Counted from the stretch's first letter, positions 26,152-36,978 are shown. The stretch is DNA of 64,000 bases from Gimesia benthica (GCF_009720525.1 NZ_CP043930.1:1833501-1897500), one strand, 5' to 3'. Notes: generated by a model not told the origin, from the sequence alone. Translations and numbers: made by a program.

Positions 26152-26161
26152 TTGTATACAA
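26152..26161. promoter_or_regulatory. GntR operator 2 (TTGTATACAA)
   Basis: Second identical palindrome with the same flanking T and T (TTTGTATACAAT), 53 bp before the GntR ATG. It is positioned to autoregulate the regulator gene. With operator 1 it could allow looping over about ten helical turns. Confidence 0.65.
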
Positions 26162-26213
26162 TACTCCCCATTGAGCACATACATCGCCCACCAGACCGAA
26201 ATGGAAATGAGCC

Positions 26214-26834
26214 ATGAGCCAGATAGAACTGACATCGAACCCGTCAGCCAGCATCGCTGATCAACTGCGAATGGAAATCATTACCGGACGCATCGAAGAG
26301 GGCGCCGCCTTGCGTGAAGTGAGTTTGGCAGAGCGTTTTGAAGTGAGTCGGGCTCCGATTCGCGAGGCCCTGAAGCAGTTGGCTCATGAAGGCATGGTGG
26401 AGTCCAAACCCAACTGTGGAATGCGGGTGGCACCTTCCTCATCCAAATCCATGCAGGAACTTGTCATTCCACTCAGACAGACCGTGGAAACCTTCGCTCT
26501 CCGATCGATCTTTGATGATCTGAAAAATGATGATTTTGCGGAGTGGGAAGCCCTGCTCACCGAGATGAAAGCCGCTTGTGAAAACCAGGACTTCCTGCAA
26601 CTGACCGAACTGGACATCAAATTCCATCAGTCGATTGTCGCCCGCTCCCCGGAACAAGGCCTGATGACCATCTGGCTGACGCTCGTCTCCCGCCTGCGGA
26701 GACACTTTCTGGAAGGCTTTCAAAAGCCAAATGACCCCATGAAGGTCTATTACGAACACCTGGCGATTGTCTCCATGTTTCGTTCCGGCAAACTGGAACC
26801 ATCCATCCAGGCGCTGATTTCAAATATCGACTGA
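26214..26834 (+). CDS. GntR family transcriptional regulator, FCD subfamily
   Basis: 206 residues. The winged helix is at about 8-75 (SIADQLRMEIITGRIEEGAALREVSLAERFEVSRAPIREALKQL), and the helical FCD ligand-binding domain is at about 85-206. Metal-site candidates Asp and His are present in ELDIKFHQ (about 140-146) and in YYEHLAI; the last His common in the C-terminal helix is replaced (ALISNID). FCD regulators usually bind small organic acids, often sugar acids. It is divergent from the polysaccharide-deacetylase/dehydrogenase fusion with two matching operators between, so that gene and its own are likely targets. The ribosome site is weak. Confidence 0.9.
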   Translation: MSQIELTSNPSASIADQLRMEIITGRIEEGAALREVSLAERFEVSRAPIREALKQLAHEGMVESKPNCGMRVAPSSSKSMQELVIPLRQTVETFALRSIFDDLKNDDFAEWEALLTEMKAACENQDFLQLTELDIKFHQSIVARSPEQGLMTIWLTLVSRLRRHFLEGFQKPNDPMKVYYEHLAIVSMFRSGKLEPSIQALISNID

Positions 26835-26854
26835 GTTCTCAAGATGGCGATTAA

Positions 26855-26900
26855 TAAAAAACGCTCCCGCGGTCCGGAACGTTTCACAGACCACGGGAGC
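26855..26900 (-). terminator. Intrinsic terminator of the fasciclin gene
   Basis: Arms GCTCCCG-C-GGTC (26863-26874) and GACC-A-CGGGAGC (26889-26900) pair over 11 bp with one mismatch. On the minus strand the stem is followed by TTTTTTATTAA. It lies just past the leftward fasciclin stop and also just past the rightward GntR stop, so it may insulate both. Confidence 0.75.
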
Positions 26901-26927
26901 ACCTCACTGAAGCTGACCAGGAACCAC

Positions 26928-28109
26928 TTACAGTGCAGACATCCGTGCGTAGGCGTGGTCTAATGCATTCCGCAGAGTCCAGGCCTGCTGCGAAGCACAA
27001 TGCATGCTTTTCGAGGAAGTTAACGCCTGGTGCATCTGATGACTGACATCAGACGGCATTCCATCCACTTCCTGCAACATCGACTGCATTGTCTTCCGAT
27101 ACAGTTTCGCTGACTGCTGGTAGTGACCGCAGTTGTATAAGTGAGCCCCCTGAGCAACGGTCTCGCGAATCTGGTGACAGGCTTCACGAGCTGTCACTTT
27201 CTTACCTTCTGGCGGCAGAATCACAGCGTCAATCACATGAATCACACCGTTAGAGGCATCGATATCTGTCTTGAGGATTTTAGCCTGATTCACTTTCGCG
27301 ACACCACTACTGGCACTAATCTTCACCTTCTGCCCCTGCAGCGTTTTCGCTTCGCCTGCGGTCAGGGCTTTGTCTGAATACACACGACCAGCAATGACGT
27401 GGTATTTGAGAATATCAGCCAGTTTCTTCTTATTTTCCGGCTTCAATAATGATTCAATCGTGCCTTCCGGAAGTTTAGCGAATGCCTCATCTGTTGGAGC
27501 AAACACTGTGAAAGGCCCTTTCTCTGCCAAAACCCCTGCTAAACCAGCTTTAGTAGCAGCTGTCAGCAGTGTGTTAAACTTACCAGCGGCCGAAGCAGTC
27601 TCCACGAGATTCTTGTCTGCGGGCAAGATTACCTGATCGATCACATGGATGATCCCGTTGGAACATTTAATATCAGCCTTGATGACAGTTGCCCCGTCGA
27701 CCATGACTGAACCATCTTTAGTCATGATGTCGACTCGCTGACCATTTAAAGTTTCAGCTCCGGTTAACTTCACAACCTTGGCTGCAGGCACTTCACCCGA
27801 GACTACATGGTAGGTCAAAATGTCAACCAGCTTGGATTTATTTTCCGGCTTGAGGAGAGTCTCAACTGTTCCTGGTGGTAGCTTGCTGAAAGCTTCATCA
27901 GTCGGAGCGAAGACGGTAAATGGCCCCTTACCTTCGAGCGCTTTAACGAGATCTGCCTCAGTGAGGGCTGTCGCCAGCGTTTTAAATGAACCAGCTTCGA
28001 CAGCGGTTTCAACGATGTTTTTCTGCTCTGCGGCATGCGTGAAATTGGCCGAAATCATAACAGTGAAGGCGGTGGCCAGCGCCGCATACTGCTTAACGAA
28101 GAGATTCAT
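26928..28109 (-). CDS. Secreted protein with two fasciclin (FAS1) domains
   Basis: 393 residues with a signal peptide (about 1-26, ending THAAEQ). FAS1 domain 1 is at about 30-165 and domain 2 at about 167-300. Each has the H1 motif ([13 protein letters not shown][SA]KLP), the YHV motif ([18 protein letters not shown]) and the closing NG[IV]IHVID[QA]VILP. FAS1 domains mediate adhesion and matrix binding. A C-terminal helical extension (about 305-393, Cys- and Met-rich: [31 protein letters not shown]) is not part of FAS1 and may be a separate binding region. Strong AAGGAG ribosome site. Likely monocistronic: terminator downstream, 268-bp gap upstream. Confidence 0.92.
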   Translation of the reverse strand: MNLFVKQYAALATAFTVMISANFTHAAEQKNIVETAVEAGSFKTLATALTEADLVKALEGKGPFTVFAPTDEAFSKLPPGTVETLLKPENKSKLVDILTYHVVSGEVPAAKVVKLTGAETLNGQRVDIMTKDGSVMVDGATVIKADIKCSNGIIHVIDQVILPADKNLVETASAAGKFNTLLTAATKAGLAGVLAEKGPFTVFAPTDEAFAKLPEGTIESLLKPENKKKLADILKYHVIAGRVYSDKALTAGEAKTLQGQKVKISASSGVAKVNQAKILKTDIDASNGVIHVIDAVILPPEGKKVTAREACHQIRETVAQGAHLYNCGHYQQSAKLYRKTMQSMLQEVDGMPSDVSHQMHQALTSSKSMHCASQQAWTLRNALDHAYARMSAL

Positions 28110-28377
28110 CAGAACGACTCCTTAATTGTCTGGAGATTGTCAACTCGGTTACCTGAGAATTCGGAGAGGATGAGTGGCCACTACAGTTCCCGAACTACCT
28201 GTACCTTAGGTTGAGCAAACTCTTTGACAAGCGGCGACGCAGGCAATTTTTTTGAAATAGCCTGCTCGAGGCGCAGACTGTCCCCGCAGCTGATTTCAGA
28301 AACTGTTCCTCAACAGCAAGTTGATAAATCAGACCATCAAGTCGACTAAGGTCTGTTAAACCAGCCGACATTTTGAC

Positions 28378-31300
28378 TTACTTGATCGAGTTCAAATACG
28401 CCAGCAGGTCTGCCATCTGTTGCTGATCGATCTGCTTCTCCAGGCCTTCAGGCATAAATGAAAGCTTCGAGCTGATCAGTTCATCGATGTCGATCCGCAG
28501 AACAGTATCGCTGGTGCCATCTGCCCGGGCGATCGTAATGCTGTTCGCATTCTCTGCCTTGATCAGACCGGTAATCGTCCGCCCCTGTGTGGTGACCAGC
28601 AGGTAAGTCACATACTGTGGCTTTACTTCCCGGTTGGGATCCAGAATATTCAGTAGAACGGCTTCGGTCCCGCGGTCCTTGATCGCCTTGAGGTCTGCTC
28701 CCAGCTGCACGCCGACATTCTCCAGACGATGACAGGCAGCACAGTTTTTCTTGAAGACCAGCTTGCCGTTGGCAGGATCACCTTTGAGTTTGAGTGAAGA
28801 CTGATACTGCTTGATCACATCCGAGCGGCCGGTCAGACGCTGATTCTGAAAGAGGTCGGTCGCCCGCTTTTTGATCGCTTTATCCTGACTGCTCTTTAAG
28901 AGCTGAACGCGTTCGGGACTGATATCACCGGAGTTGATTTCACCTGCTTTGACCGCATCCAGTAAGGCGACCTGCCACGGCTGGCGGGAGAACAGTGTTT
29001 CGACTGCACTCATGCGTAATTGCGGGCTCAGACCAGGCCAGGCTTCTACCAGAAGTTCCGGCACCCGCTCATCATTCACCAGCCCTAACGTGGTGATTGC
29101 TTTCTGGCGAATCGGGAGCGGCTGCTGGACTGACAGCAGCTCCTCGAAAACCGGTAACGTTTCATCAGGGCTTCCAATACTCAAAGTGGGAATGGCCTCA
29201 ACGCGTGTCTTTACAGGCAGTTTCGAGTTGGTCGCCTGCTCAATGGTCGACTTCATCATCCCCGATAACAGTTGAGCCGTATATTCGCTTTTTGACTTTG
29301 CCAACACCTGCTTGGTCGAAGCCGACGCCCTGGAGAGCAGATTGCGAAAGAACTGTTGAGCCAGTTCCTGATCGGTATCGGGCAGTGCTTCGAGTGCCAC
29401 CATCAGATGCTTCACGTTCGACGAATCCGACTGGGCGCCAATCTGCACAGCCAGATCATTAAGAAATGCCTGACCGTTTTTATTATTGAGCGTGACAGGG
29501 CTCTTCGCCAGTATTGAAAATACTTCTCCAGCCCCTCGGTTCAGCGAACTATGCACAGCCATCCGCATCCACTTGTTATCAATTTCACGAGCAAGCAGAC
29601 CCGCCAACGCCTGATTGCGGGCTCTGGTGTGGATGGCTCCAAGCGAGAATGCAGCCTGGTAGCGCACATCCAGTGAGACATGACCAGCCAGGGAGACCAT
29701 AGCCTGTTGAATCAAGTGATCCTCAGCAAGCTGTTCCGCGATCCGCAGGCACTGAATGCTCACCTGGGGATCATTATCATGCATCCTCTGCAATAAAGTT
29801 TTCGCATCGAGAGACTTTAAGCCCTGTAATGACCAGAGTGCAGTCGCGCGGGTTACCGGCTTCCTGGAAGCTGCCGCCAGTTGTTTCAGATCAGGAACAA
29901 CCGACGTGTCCTGACGCTCGTAGATCAGTCGCTGCGCGGTATCACGCGTCCAGCCGTTATCGCTTTCGAGCAATGCCACGAGTTCCTTTGATGACAGCTT
30001 CGTCAAATCAGATAGAGCGGGGCGCTCGAAGTTCTTCGGCACGATCCGATAGATACGTCCCTTGTCCTGTCCACCGATGGGATCAATATGCTTGAGGATC
30101 TCTTCCGGAATGAAGGGGGCCCCTTCGATCAGCTCACGATACATGTCCAGTACATATAAGGCGCCGTCCGGGCCATTTTCAAACTGCACTGGTCGAAACC
30201 AGACATCGGTTGAGGCCAGGAATTCAGCATCCTGGTCGGCACGCGGAGCCACCAGCGACAGACCATCGGGTTTAGGCGCAGCTCGATAGACGAGATTATT
30301 AGCAGGTTCACCGACAAACAAATTTCCCTGGTACTCCAAGGGCCAGGCATCGCCCCGATAGGCGGTAATCCCGGTCGCCGCGGTGAAAAAGCCCGAGGGC
30401 TTTCCGCCTTCAGAATCTCCGCGCTCGCTGGCCGCCCGGAGTCGGGTCCGCAAAATTCGCCAGGGCTCGATCTGGCTGATGCGCATCAGCTTGGTAAACT
30501 TTCCGCCGGGAGCAATATTCACTGGAGCCGGTGGTGGCGCCAGATAGGGGTTGCGTGCGATATAACGGTCATCGTACATCAGCACCTGCATCGGCACACT
30601 GTTGGCACAGACAAAGGCCCGGTTCCAGATCCCCAGGCTCATCCCATGCTGTCCACCGCCTGTTGTGAGTTCAATCTTACGCGTTGCAGGATCGAGGATC
30701 ACGCCCCGCCCTTTGGTATTAAATTGTTTCTCTGGCTCTTCCGCAGCCACGGTAACCATTCCGCCATCGATGCCCGTGGAGAAGTAAATACGGTTATCCA
30801 TTCCCCAGCGGAAGGAGTTGATCATCCCCTCATCCCCTTTGTCCCGCCCAAAGCCTTCCATGACGACTTCCCGCACGTCGGCCTTCCCGTCGCCATTCGT
30901 ATCTTTGCAGTAATAGACATAAGGTGGTGCGCCCACAAATACGCCCCCCTGGTAACAGAAGACTGCGGTCGGCAAAGTGACATCTGTCAGAAACGGAGAA
31001 CTTTTATCGAAGACGCCATCACCGTCAGTATCTTCGAGCAGTTTGACAGAGCTGTAACCTTCTTTGTGAGCGTCGTTGTATTCGGGCATTTCCACCACGT
31101 ATGCCCGTCCCCGGGCATCAAAACACATGGCAACCGGATCACGCAGCAACGGCTCAGCGGCCACCAGCTCGATTTTGAAATCAGGATGAATCTTAAATGA
31201 CTTCAACGCATCCTTTGGAGCCCGGGGAGGAATCCGTTTCATCTCTGCCGCATAGTCGACCGTCTTGGGAGAAGCACTTTTATCTGCTGAATTTGCAGTT

Positions 31301-31395
31301 AGAGTCAGACTGCTGACAAACCCAACAAGCACACACAGGAACAAAATCAGCGAAAAGTTCCGAGAAAGATGGGGAGAGACGCGGAGGGAGGGCAT
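28378..31395 (-). CDS. Secreted membrane-bound dehydrogenase-HEAT-cytochrome c protein
   Basis: 1005 residues with a signal peptide (about 1-36). The propeller of the planctomycete 'putative membrane-bound dehydrogenase' family spans about 65-440 (IHPDFKIELVAAEPLLRDPVAMCFDARGRAYVVEMPEY, ADQDAEFLASTDVWFRPVQFENGPDGALYVLDMYRE). HEAT repeats follow (about 470-830). A C-terminal cytochrome c domain has CAACH (near 884-888) and the closing ADLLAYLNS. It is a shorter paralogue of the 1731-residue protein at 20716-25911, without the deacetylase, FG-GAP or carbohydrate-binding parts. It probably oxidises a sugar-like substrate and passes electrons to the haem; the substrate is not known. Confidence 0.88.
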   Translation of the reverse strand: MPSLRVSPHLSRNFSLILFLCVLVGFVSSLTLTANSADKSASPKTVDYAAEMKRIPPRAPKDALKSFKIHPDFKIELVAAEPLLRDPVAMCFDARGRAYVVEMPEYNDAHKEGYSSVKLLEDTDGDGVFDKSSPFLTDVTLPTAVFCYQGGVFVGAPPYVYYCKDTNGDGKADVREVVMEGFGRDKGDEGMINSFRWGMDNRIYFSTGIDGGMVTVAAEEPEKQFNTKGRGVILDPATRKIELTTGGGQHGMSLGIWNRAFVCANSVPMQVLMYDDRYIARNPYLAPPPAPVNIAPGGKFTKLMRISQIEPWRILRTRLRAASERGDSEGGKPSGFFTAATGITAYRGDAWPLEYQGNLFVGEPANNLVYRAAPKPDGLSLVAPRADQDAEFLASTDVWFRPVQFENGPDGALYVLDMYRELIEGAPFIPEEILKHIDPIGGQDKGRIYRIVPKNFERPALSDLTKLSSKELVALLESDNGWTRDTAQRLIYERQDTSVVPDLKQLAAASRKPVTRATALWSLQGLKSLDAKTLLQRMHDNDPQVSIQCLRIAEQLAEDHLIQQAMVSLAGHVSLDVRYQAAFSLGAIHTRARNQALAGLLAREIDNKWMRMAVHSSLNRGAGEVFSILAKSPVTLNNKNGQAFLNDLAVQIGAQSDSSNVKHLMVALEALPDTDQELAQQFFRNLLSRASASTKQVLAKSKSEYTAQLLSGMMKSTIEQATNSKLPVKTRVEAIPTLSIGSPDETLPVFEELLSVQQPLPIRQKAITTLGLVNDERVPELLVEAWPGLSPQLRMSAVETLFSRQPWQVALLDAVKAGEINSGDISPERVQLLKSSQDKAIKKRATDLFQNQRLTGRSDVIKQYQSSLKLKGDPANGKLVFKKNCAACHRLENVGVQLGADLKAIKDRGTEAVLLNILDPNREVKPQYVTYLLVTTQGRTITGLIKAENANSITIARADGTSDTVLRIDIDELISSKLSFMPEGLEKQIDQQQMADLLAYLNSIK

Positions 31396-31566
31396 AATCA
31401 GATCCTGTTTAAACCACCGAGGCGGGACAATATATTAACTTATTTAATTTATTCACTGTCGCTCATTATAGAGCGACCTACCGGGAAGATTGAAGGAAGG
31501 AATTGCGGAACTCCGCGAAAAACTGGAAATCAGAGCGCAAATCCGCTTGTGGAGGAGAATTCTCTG

Positions 31567-32997
31567 CTACTGCATCAGTCGTTTCAGCTCTGCCTGCAGT
31601 TGCTTGACCACTTTTTCGTTTTCCGGCTGATCGATCACATTTTTGAACTCGTAGGGATCGTTCTGCACATCATACAGTTCGTCCATCCCTTTCAGTTCAT
31701 TGAACTGAATCAACTTCCAGCGAGGGGTGCGTACCGCCTTGTACCCCATGCGGTCCAGTCGGGGAAAGACCGTGTCACTGTTATACTCGACCAGAATGGA
31801 TTTGCGCCAGTCAGTTGGGTGCTCTCCCTTGAGCAGAGGTACCAGGCTGCGTCCGTCATATTTCTGATCTGACTTTACGTGTGCCAGATCTACCATCGTG
31901 GGAGCCAGGTCAACACTCACAGCAAACTCATCCACCAGCGTTCCGGCTTTGACCAGGGGAGGAAAACGGACCAGCAGCGGCACGCGGATTCCTTCTTCGT
32001 AAGGCAGCCGACGCTCCACACTCAAGCCATGTTCGCCGTACCAGTATCCGTGATCACTGGTGAAGACAAACACGGTCTGATCAAGACGCCCCTGTTTTTC
32101 CAGTAAATCCAGCAACATGCCCACACCCTCATCGATGCCGGCCAGCATCCGCAGACGATCGCGGATGACATCATCACTAGTCCCCGTCTTCTGACTGAGA
32201 GGGGGCAGTCCGGAAATCTTTCTCTGTAACGCCGTCTTTCCTTCCAGGTCGTCCAGCACATTTAAACGACGGGGAATCGCGGCATCGCTGTAAAGGTTTT
32301 CGTGCCGTTTCGCCGGCATAAACTTCGCGGCGGAAGGATCGGTAATACTTCCATCGTCTCGCTGTGTCAGCTCAGGATGAAGTGCTTTCTGGGCGATGTA
32401 CAGGCAGAATGGCTTGTCCTGATTCTGCTCAAGAAATTCATTCGCCTTCTGATTCAGTACATCCGTTGTGTGTCCGTCAAGCTGTTTCCGCTCTCCATTG
32501 ATATTCAAAACCGGATCGAACGATGTCCCCTGCCCTTTCATGCTCACCCAGTAATCAAAGCCGGGGCGGGCCGTGTCATCATTACCCATGTGCCACTTAC
32601 CCACATAAGCTGTCTGGTAGCCCGCCTTCTGCAGTGTCTGGGGAAATGTTTTGAGCGTATGGCTGTGTTCGCTCCGATTGATATTATCCAGAATGCCATG
32701 ATTGTGAGTATACCGCCCCGTTAACAGGCAGGCTCGGACCGGCGAACAGAGGGGCGTCGAACAGAACGCGTTGCGAAAGCGGGCACCTTCCCGGGCGATT
32801 CGGTCAATGTGAGGTGTCCTGACAAACGGATGCCCCATGCACCCCAGTTCGTCCCACCGCAGATCGTCCACCAGCACGACAACAATATTCGGGTGTTGAG
32901 GAACATCGGCCGCACAAAGCGGATGCTGGGAAACTGATAGAAAAAGGCACAGACAGACCAGGGTCTGTAACACCACGCTCCTGGGAAAACATCTCAC
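31567..32997 (-). CDS. Secreted sulfatase
   Basis: About 476 residues from the GTG at 32997, which has an AGGAG ribosome site 8 nt upstream and leads straight into a signal peptide (VRCFPRSVVLQTLVCLCLF..). The frame extends up to a TTG at 33099 with no ribosome site; that would add 34 polar residues before the signal. Sulfatase features: metal Asp pair in VLVDDLRWDE, the formylglycine motif CSPVRACLLTGR, HMGNDDTARPGF, and TSDHGYWYGEHG. The oxidised Cys needs a formylglycine-generating enzyme, not found in this window. The substrate is probably a sulfated polysaccharide, typical of marine planctomycetes. Confidence 0.88.
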   Translation of the reverse strand: MRCFPRSVVLQTLVCLCLFLSVSQHPLCAADVPQHPNIVVVLVDDLRWDELGCMGHPFVRTPHIDRIAREGARFRNAFCSTPLCSPVRACLLTGRYTHNHGILDNINRSEHSHTLKTFPQTLQKAGYQTAYVGKWHMGNDDTARPGFDYWVSMKGQGTSFDPVLNINGERKQLDGHTTDVLNQKANEFLEQNQDKPFCLYIAQKALHPELTQRDDGSITDPSAAKFMPAKRHENLYSDAAIPRRLNVLDDLEGKTALQRKISGLPPLSQKTGTSDDVIRDRLRMLAGIDEGVGMLLDLLEKQGRLDQTVFVFTSDHGYWYGEHGLSVERRLPYEEGIRVPLLVRFPPLVKAGTLVDEFAVSVDLAPTMVDLAHVKSDQKYDGRSLVPLLKGEHPTDWRKSILVEYNSDTVFPRLDRMGYKAVRTPRWKLIQFNELKGMDELYDVQNDPYEFKNVIDQPENEKVVKQLQAELKRLMQ

Positions 32998-33099
32998 GAA
33001 TACTGCTCCTGGCTGATGATCTGAGGGTTTCGGGTCTGAGCACGCTGACCAGTCTGGATGAGATTCTACTGTACCAGACTGCGCGGTTGAATCAAGCAA

Positions 33100-33545
33100 T
33101 GGCGGGGACTACCTGGAAAGGCAAGACTTACTCTTCCTGTTCCCTGGCCCTCAAATGGCTGACGCGCGGTAGTGCTTACATGCTGAAAATTTTCAAAATA
33201 TCGAATGAGATTCACTGACCTCAAGCGGTTAAATATCTATGCCGGAGTGTTAGCTCTCTGCGACCCCGTCCGCAACCTGTCACTGGTCTCGTTGAGACCC
33301 TACAAGCGGTACAGATCAAACTGACGGAATTCAGCTCGAATAGCACCGGGAAGTACAGTTACCTTTTGTACCGTTCTCGAATATGAATTCTTCGGGAGTT
33401 GAGCCAAAAAAAGCCGGTTAGCATTAGTCTTGGCTAATGCGAGTTGTATAAAATATGAGGTATCAAGCCAGATGAATCACATCGCCATATCTCTGGTTTT
33501 CTGTCATCTCTGAAACAAATCAAGGAACGACTCTGGGAGTTTTGT
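33100..33545. other. Divergent intergenic region with two hairpins
   Basis: About 450 bases between the leftward sulfatase and rightward DUF1553 gene. Two perfect inverted repeats stand out: GGTCTC-GTT-GAGACC (33285-33299) and GCATTAG-TCTTGG-CTAATGC (33421-33440, six-base loop). The second lies about 105 bp before the DUF1553 ATG and just upstream of an AT-rich TATAAAATATG stretch. They could be operators or leader structures. No gene was found. Confidence 0.45.
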
Positions 33546-35528
33546 ATGTCAGGAGAACAAGTCCGTAACCGCGCAGGTTTTGCGTGGTATGGTAAGCTGA
33601 GTGCAAGTTGTCTTGTGGTATTGGCAGTACTGGTGGTTACCAGCCTGCCCGATTCGGAAGCTGCCCCGCGTAGAAAACCCGTCAGAAAGAAACCGCCAGA
33701 GAAAAAAGAAGAACCGCTGCCGCCGCGTTTCATGGTCAAGTCAAAACCCGTCGATCCCGTGAAACAGGCTTCCGCCCTGCGTTCAGCTGAGGAAATCGAC
33801 CGTCTGGTAGAAGCCAACTATAAGAAATACAACGTCAAACCCAATCCGATGACTGACGACGCTCAGTTTCTGCGTCGCATCTATCTGGACATTACGGGCA
33901 CCATTCCCACCTATCGGGAAACCAAGTACTTCCTCGCATCGCGACATCCTGACAAACGTCAGCGGCTGATTGACCGTCTGCTGGACAGCGATGGCTACGC
34001 CAGCCACTATTACAATTACTGGGCTGACGTCCTGCGATATACCGACCGTCTGAACAATAACGTTGACGGTGCTCCCTACCGGCAGTGGATCAAACAGTCT
34101 CTGGCCGAAAATAAGCCCTGGGACAAAATGGTTTCCGAAATGATCACCGCCGAAGGTTTGATCTGGGAAAATCCCGCCACCGGCTACATGCAGCGTGATT
34201 CCGGTATGCCCCTGGACAACATGAATAACACCGTTCGGATTTTCCTGGGAACCCGCATCGGCTGTGCTCAGTGCCACGATCACCCCTTCGATCGCTGGAA
34301 GCAGAAAGAATTCTACGAAATGGCCGCCTTCACCTTTGGAACGTCTACGCGTGCCAGCGGGAATGATAAACGCTACTACATGGAAGGCGACCCGAATCGT
34401 CGTCTCCGTCAAGAATATCAGGACCTTGATCAGGATGAAAAGGATCGCCGCCGCAATCAGGGACGATTCAACCGTATGATCCGGGTCAATATGATGGTCG
34501 TTAACGACCAGGCCAATCGCAAGATTCGCCTGCCACACGACTATGCCTACAGCGACGCCAAACCAAAATCGGTCGTTGAGCCAAAAACGATCTTCGGTGA
34601 AGCCGTTGTTGTGAAACCGGGAGAAACTCCCCGCGAAGCCTTCGCCCGCTGGATGGTTTCTAAGAACAATCCTCGTTTCGCCAAGACCATTGCCAACCGG
34701 CTCTGGAAACAGACCTTTGGACGCGGACAGATCGAACCCGTCGATGACATGATGGACGATACCGTCGCAGAGAACCCCGAACTGATGAAGCATCTCGAAG
34801 CTGAGATGAAACGACTCAACTTCGACATGAAAGAGTACCTGCGAATTCTGTACAATACCAAAACCTATCAGCGGCAGGCCTCCACGGAAGATGTACCCCT
34901 CAGCGAGTACTATCACTTCCCCGGCCCGGTACTGCGTCGTATGACTGCAGAACAGGCGTGGGATTCCTTCCTGACCCTGGCTGTCGTCAAACCGGAAGAA
35001 TACCGCGAACTGCCTGCGGAAATGGAAACGGAAATCATTTCTGTCGATCTGAATAAGGCTTCCGCCCGGGAAGTCCTCGATGCAGATGAACAGAAACGGG
35101 AAGAGATTGACCGCACCCGTTACAAACGGGAAAAGAAGTACAAGTACAAAGGTCAGTTGCTGGCACGGGCCTCGGAGCTGCCGTCCCCCGTTTCTCCCAG
35201 CCACTTCCTGCGTACGTTCGGTCAGTCGGATCGCGAACTGATTTCAGCCTCCTCCGATAGCGGTTCGGTACCACAGGTCCTGTTCATGTTCAATGGTCCG
35301 GTGACCCACATGATGCTCGAAAAAGGCTCGACGATTTACAACAACGTGATTGAGTCGAAATCGCTCAAGGAAGGGATCGAAGTCGTCTTCATGACGATTC
35401 TGAATCGTTACCCCGACAGCGATGAACTCAAACTCGCGATGGAGGAAATCGAAACCAACGGCGCCGCCGGTTACGGAAACGTGATCTGGGCACTCGTGAA
35501 TACTCGAGAGTTCCTGTTCATTCAATAA
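33546..35528 (+). CDS. DUF1549/DUF1553 domain protein (short form)
   Basis: 660 residues with an N-terminal hydrophobic export segment (about 18-36). DUF1549 is at about 80-280 ([44 protein letters not shown], and [20 protein letters not shown] with a CxxCH haem-like motif). DUF1553 is at about 360-650 ([53 protein letters not shown]). Unlike the two other copies in this window it lacks the N-terminal PSCyt1 cytochrome domain. Function is unknown; it is always paired with a DUF1501 gene, here 80 bp downstream. Ribosome site GGGAG. Confidence 0.9.
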   Translation: MSGEQVRNRAGFAWYGKLSASCLVVLAVLVVTSLPDSEAAPRRKPVRKKPPEKKEEPLPPRFMVKSKPVDPVKQASALRSAEEIDRLVEANYKKYNVKPNPMTDDAQFLRRIYLDITGTIPTYRETKYFLASRHPDKRQRLIDRLLDSDGYASHYYNYWADVLRYTDRLNNNVDGAPYRQWIKQSLAENKPWDKMVSEMITAEGLIWENPATGYMQRDSGMPLDNMNNTVRIFLGTRIGCAQCHDHPFDRWKQKEFYEMAAFTFGTSTRASGNDKRYYMEGDPNRRLRQEYQDLDQDEKDRRRNQGRFNRMIRVNMMVVNDQANRKIRLPHDYAYSDAKPKSVVEPKTIFGEAVVVKPGETPREAFARWMVSKNNPRFAKTIANRLWKQTFGRGQIEPVDDMMDDTVAENPELMKHLEAEMKRLNFDMKEYLRILYNTKTYQRQASTEDVPLSEYYHFPGPVLRRMTAEQAWDSFLTLAVVKPEEYRELPAEMETEIISVDLNKASAREVLDADEQKREEIDRTRYKREKKYKYKGQLLARASELPSPVSPSHFLRTFGQSDRELISASSDSGSVPQVLFMFNGPVTHMMLEKGSTIYNNVIESKSLKEGIEVVFMTILNRYPDSDELKLAMEEIETNGAAGYGNVIWALVNTREFLFIQ

Positions 35529-35535
35529 AACTTCA

Positions 35536-35564
35536 GCCGCGCCAGCACAGCCTGGCGCGGCTTT
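35536..35564 (+). terminator. Intercistronic GC-rich hairpin
   Basis: Perfect 10-bp arms GCCGCGCCAG / CTGGCGCGGC (35536-35545, 35552-35561) with a 6-base loop and only three Ts after. It begins 7 nt after the DUF1553 stop. With so short a T-run it may be a partial terminator or an mRNA 3'-end stabiliser that sets the ratio between DUF1553 and DUF1501. Confidence 0.55.
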
Positions 35565-35608
35565 GGCTCAATATAAAATCAACTTTTAAATACATCAAAG
35601 GCATACAC

Positions 35609-36919
35609 ATGCGAGACTTACTCTCAAAACTGGATGGACAGGGACGTCGGCAGTTTCTTGAATACGCAGCCAAATCCGCGCTGGGAGTCAGCGTGCTTCC
35701 GATGTTTAATAACATCGTAAACGCAGCTCCCGCCAAGAAAAAAGGTGACAAAACTCAGGGTAAAGGTGGCAAAGCCAAACGCCTGATCTATCTCTACATG
35801 GCTGGCGCCATGACGCACCTGGATACTTTCGACTTGAAACCGGGCCACAAGAATCAGGGAGAAACCAAGGGAATCAAAACCAACGTAGCCGGTGCCCAGA
35901 TTTCCGAACACCTGCCGACCCTGGCAGAAAATTTCGACAAGATGGCCGTCATCAATTCCATGTACACAGAAACCGGTGCCCATGGCCCCGGGGAATACCT
36001 GATGCGGACCAGCTACAAGGAAATCGCTTCGACCCGGCACCCCAGCATGGGTCCCTGGATTCAGAAATTCAATGGACGTCAAAACAAGAACCTGCCGGAT
36101 ACCGTGCTCATCAGTTCGCCCGCTCGGCACCCCAGCGCCGGTTTCTTCGATCCTTCTTTCAGCCCGCTGCCGATTGGCGATCCCAACCGGGGGCTGGAAA
36201 ATACCGACGCTCCTTCGTATCTCTCGGATAACTCCTTCGAAAAACGCATGAACCTGATCAACAAATTCGATCAGAAGTTTCAGAAGAAGTTCAAGAACGA
36301 GAGCGTAGTCGCCTACACCGACTTCTATTCGCAGGCAACAAACCTGCTGTCCAGCGATGAGCTGAAAGCATTCGACCTGAATGAAGAAAAAGCCGAAGAC
36401 CGGGACCGCTATGGTCGCAACTCCTTTGGACAGGGTTGTATGCTGGCCCGTCGTCTCGTGGAAAACAATGTCCGCTGCGTCGAAGTCACCTTCGGTGGCT
36501 GGGACATGCACCGCGACATCTATGATGATAACATCCTGCCCAACAAGACAGGTATCCTTGATAAAGCACTCGGAAATCTGCTTCAGGATCTCTCCGACCG
36601 TGGCCTGCTCGACGAGACCCTCGTTGTGCTCACCACCGAATTCGGTCGAACCCCGGTAATCAACCAGAATGCCGGCCGTGACCATCACCCCGGTGTCTTC
36701 TCAGCAGCTCTGATGGGTGGCGGCATCAAGGGTGGTCAGTTCTACGGTAAATCGGATAAAGGTGGACAAAGTGTCGAAACGGACGGCGTACTTCCGGCTG
36801 ACTTCAATGCCACCATCGCCACTGCCCTGGGACTTCCCATCGACAAGGAAATCTTCTCCCCCAACGGTCGCCCCTTCAAGGTGGCCCACGATGGCGATCC
36901 GGTACTGAAACTGCTCTAA
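35609..36919 (+). CDS. DUF1501 family Tat-exported protein (copy A)
   Basis: 436 residues. A Tat signal is present ([20 protein letters not shown], about 12-32). The DUF1501 body is sulfatase/alkaline-phosphatase-like: [94 protein letters not shown]. The His/Asp-rich motifs suggest a metal-dependent hydrolase, but no activity is established. It forms a pair with the DUF1553 gene upstream and ends at a strong terminator. AAAGG ribosome site. Confidence 0.9.
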   Translation: MRDLLSKLDGQGRRQFLEYAAKSALGVSVLPMFNNIVNAAPAKKKGDKTQGKGGKAKRLIYLYMAGAMTHLDTFDLKPGHKNQGETKGIKTNVAGAQISEHLPTLAENFDKMAVINSMYTETGAHGPGEYLMRTSYKEIASTRHPSMGPWIQKFNGRQNKNLPDTVLISSPARHPSAGFFDPSFSPLPIGDPNRGLENTDAPSYLSDNSFEKRMNLINKFDQKFQKKFKNESVVAYTDFYSQATNLLSSDELKAFDLNEEKAEDRDRYGRNSFGQGCMLARRLVENNVRCVEVTFGGWDMHRDIYDDNILPNKTGILDKALGNLLQDLSDRGLLDETLVVLTTEFGRTPVINQNAGRDHHPGVFSAALMGGGIKGGQFYGKSDKGGQSVETDGVLPADFNATIATALGLPIDKEIFSPNGRPFKVAHDGDPVLKLL

Positions 36920-36946
36920 AACAGGGCATTCCAACTGAAACCAGAA

Positions 36947-36978
36947 AACGGCTTCCTCTCGGGAAGCCGTTTTTTTTG
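36947..36978 (+). terminator. Intrinsic terminator after DUF1501 copy A
   Basis: Perfect 10-bp stem AACGGCTTCC / GGAAGCCGTT (36947-36956, 36962-36971), 5-base loop, nine-T run (36970-36978). It closes the DUF1553-DUF1501 operon 28 nt after the stop. Confidence 0.9.

Noticed and set aside
33783-35204. Antisense frame of 473 codons over the DUF1553 gene
   Set aside because: Same cause: codon bias of the real gene. No domain, and the sense gene shows the full DUF1549/DUF1553 motif set.
35624-36688. Antisense frame of 354 codons over DUF1501 copy A
   Set aside because: Shadow of the real gene; no motif or translation signal.
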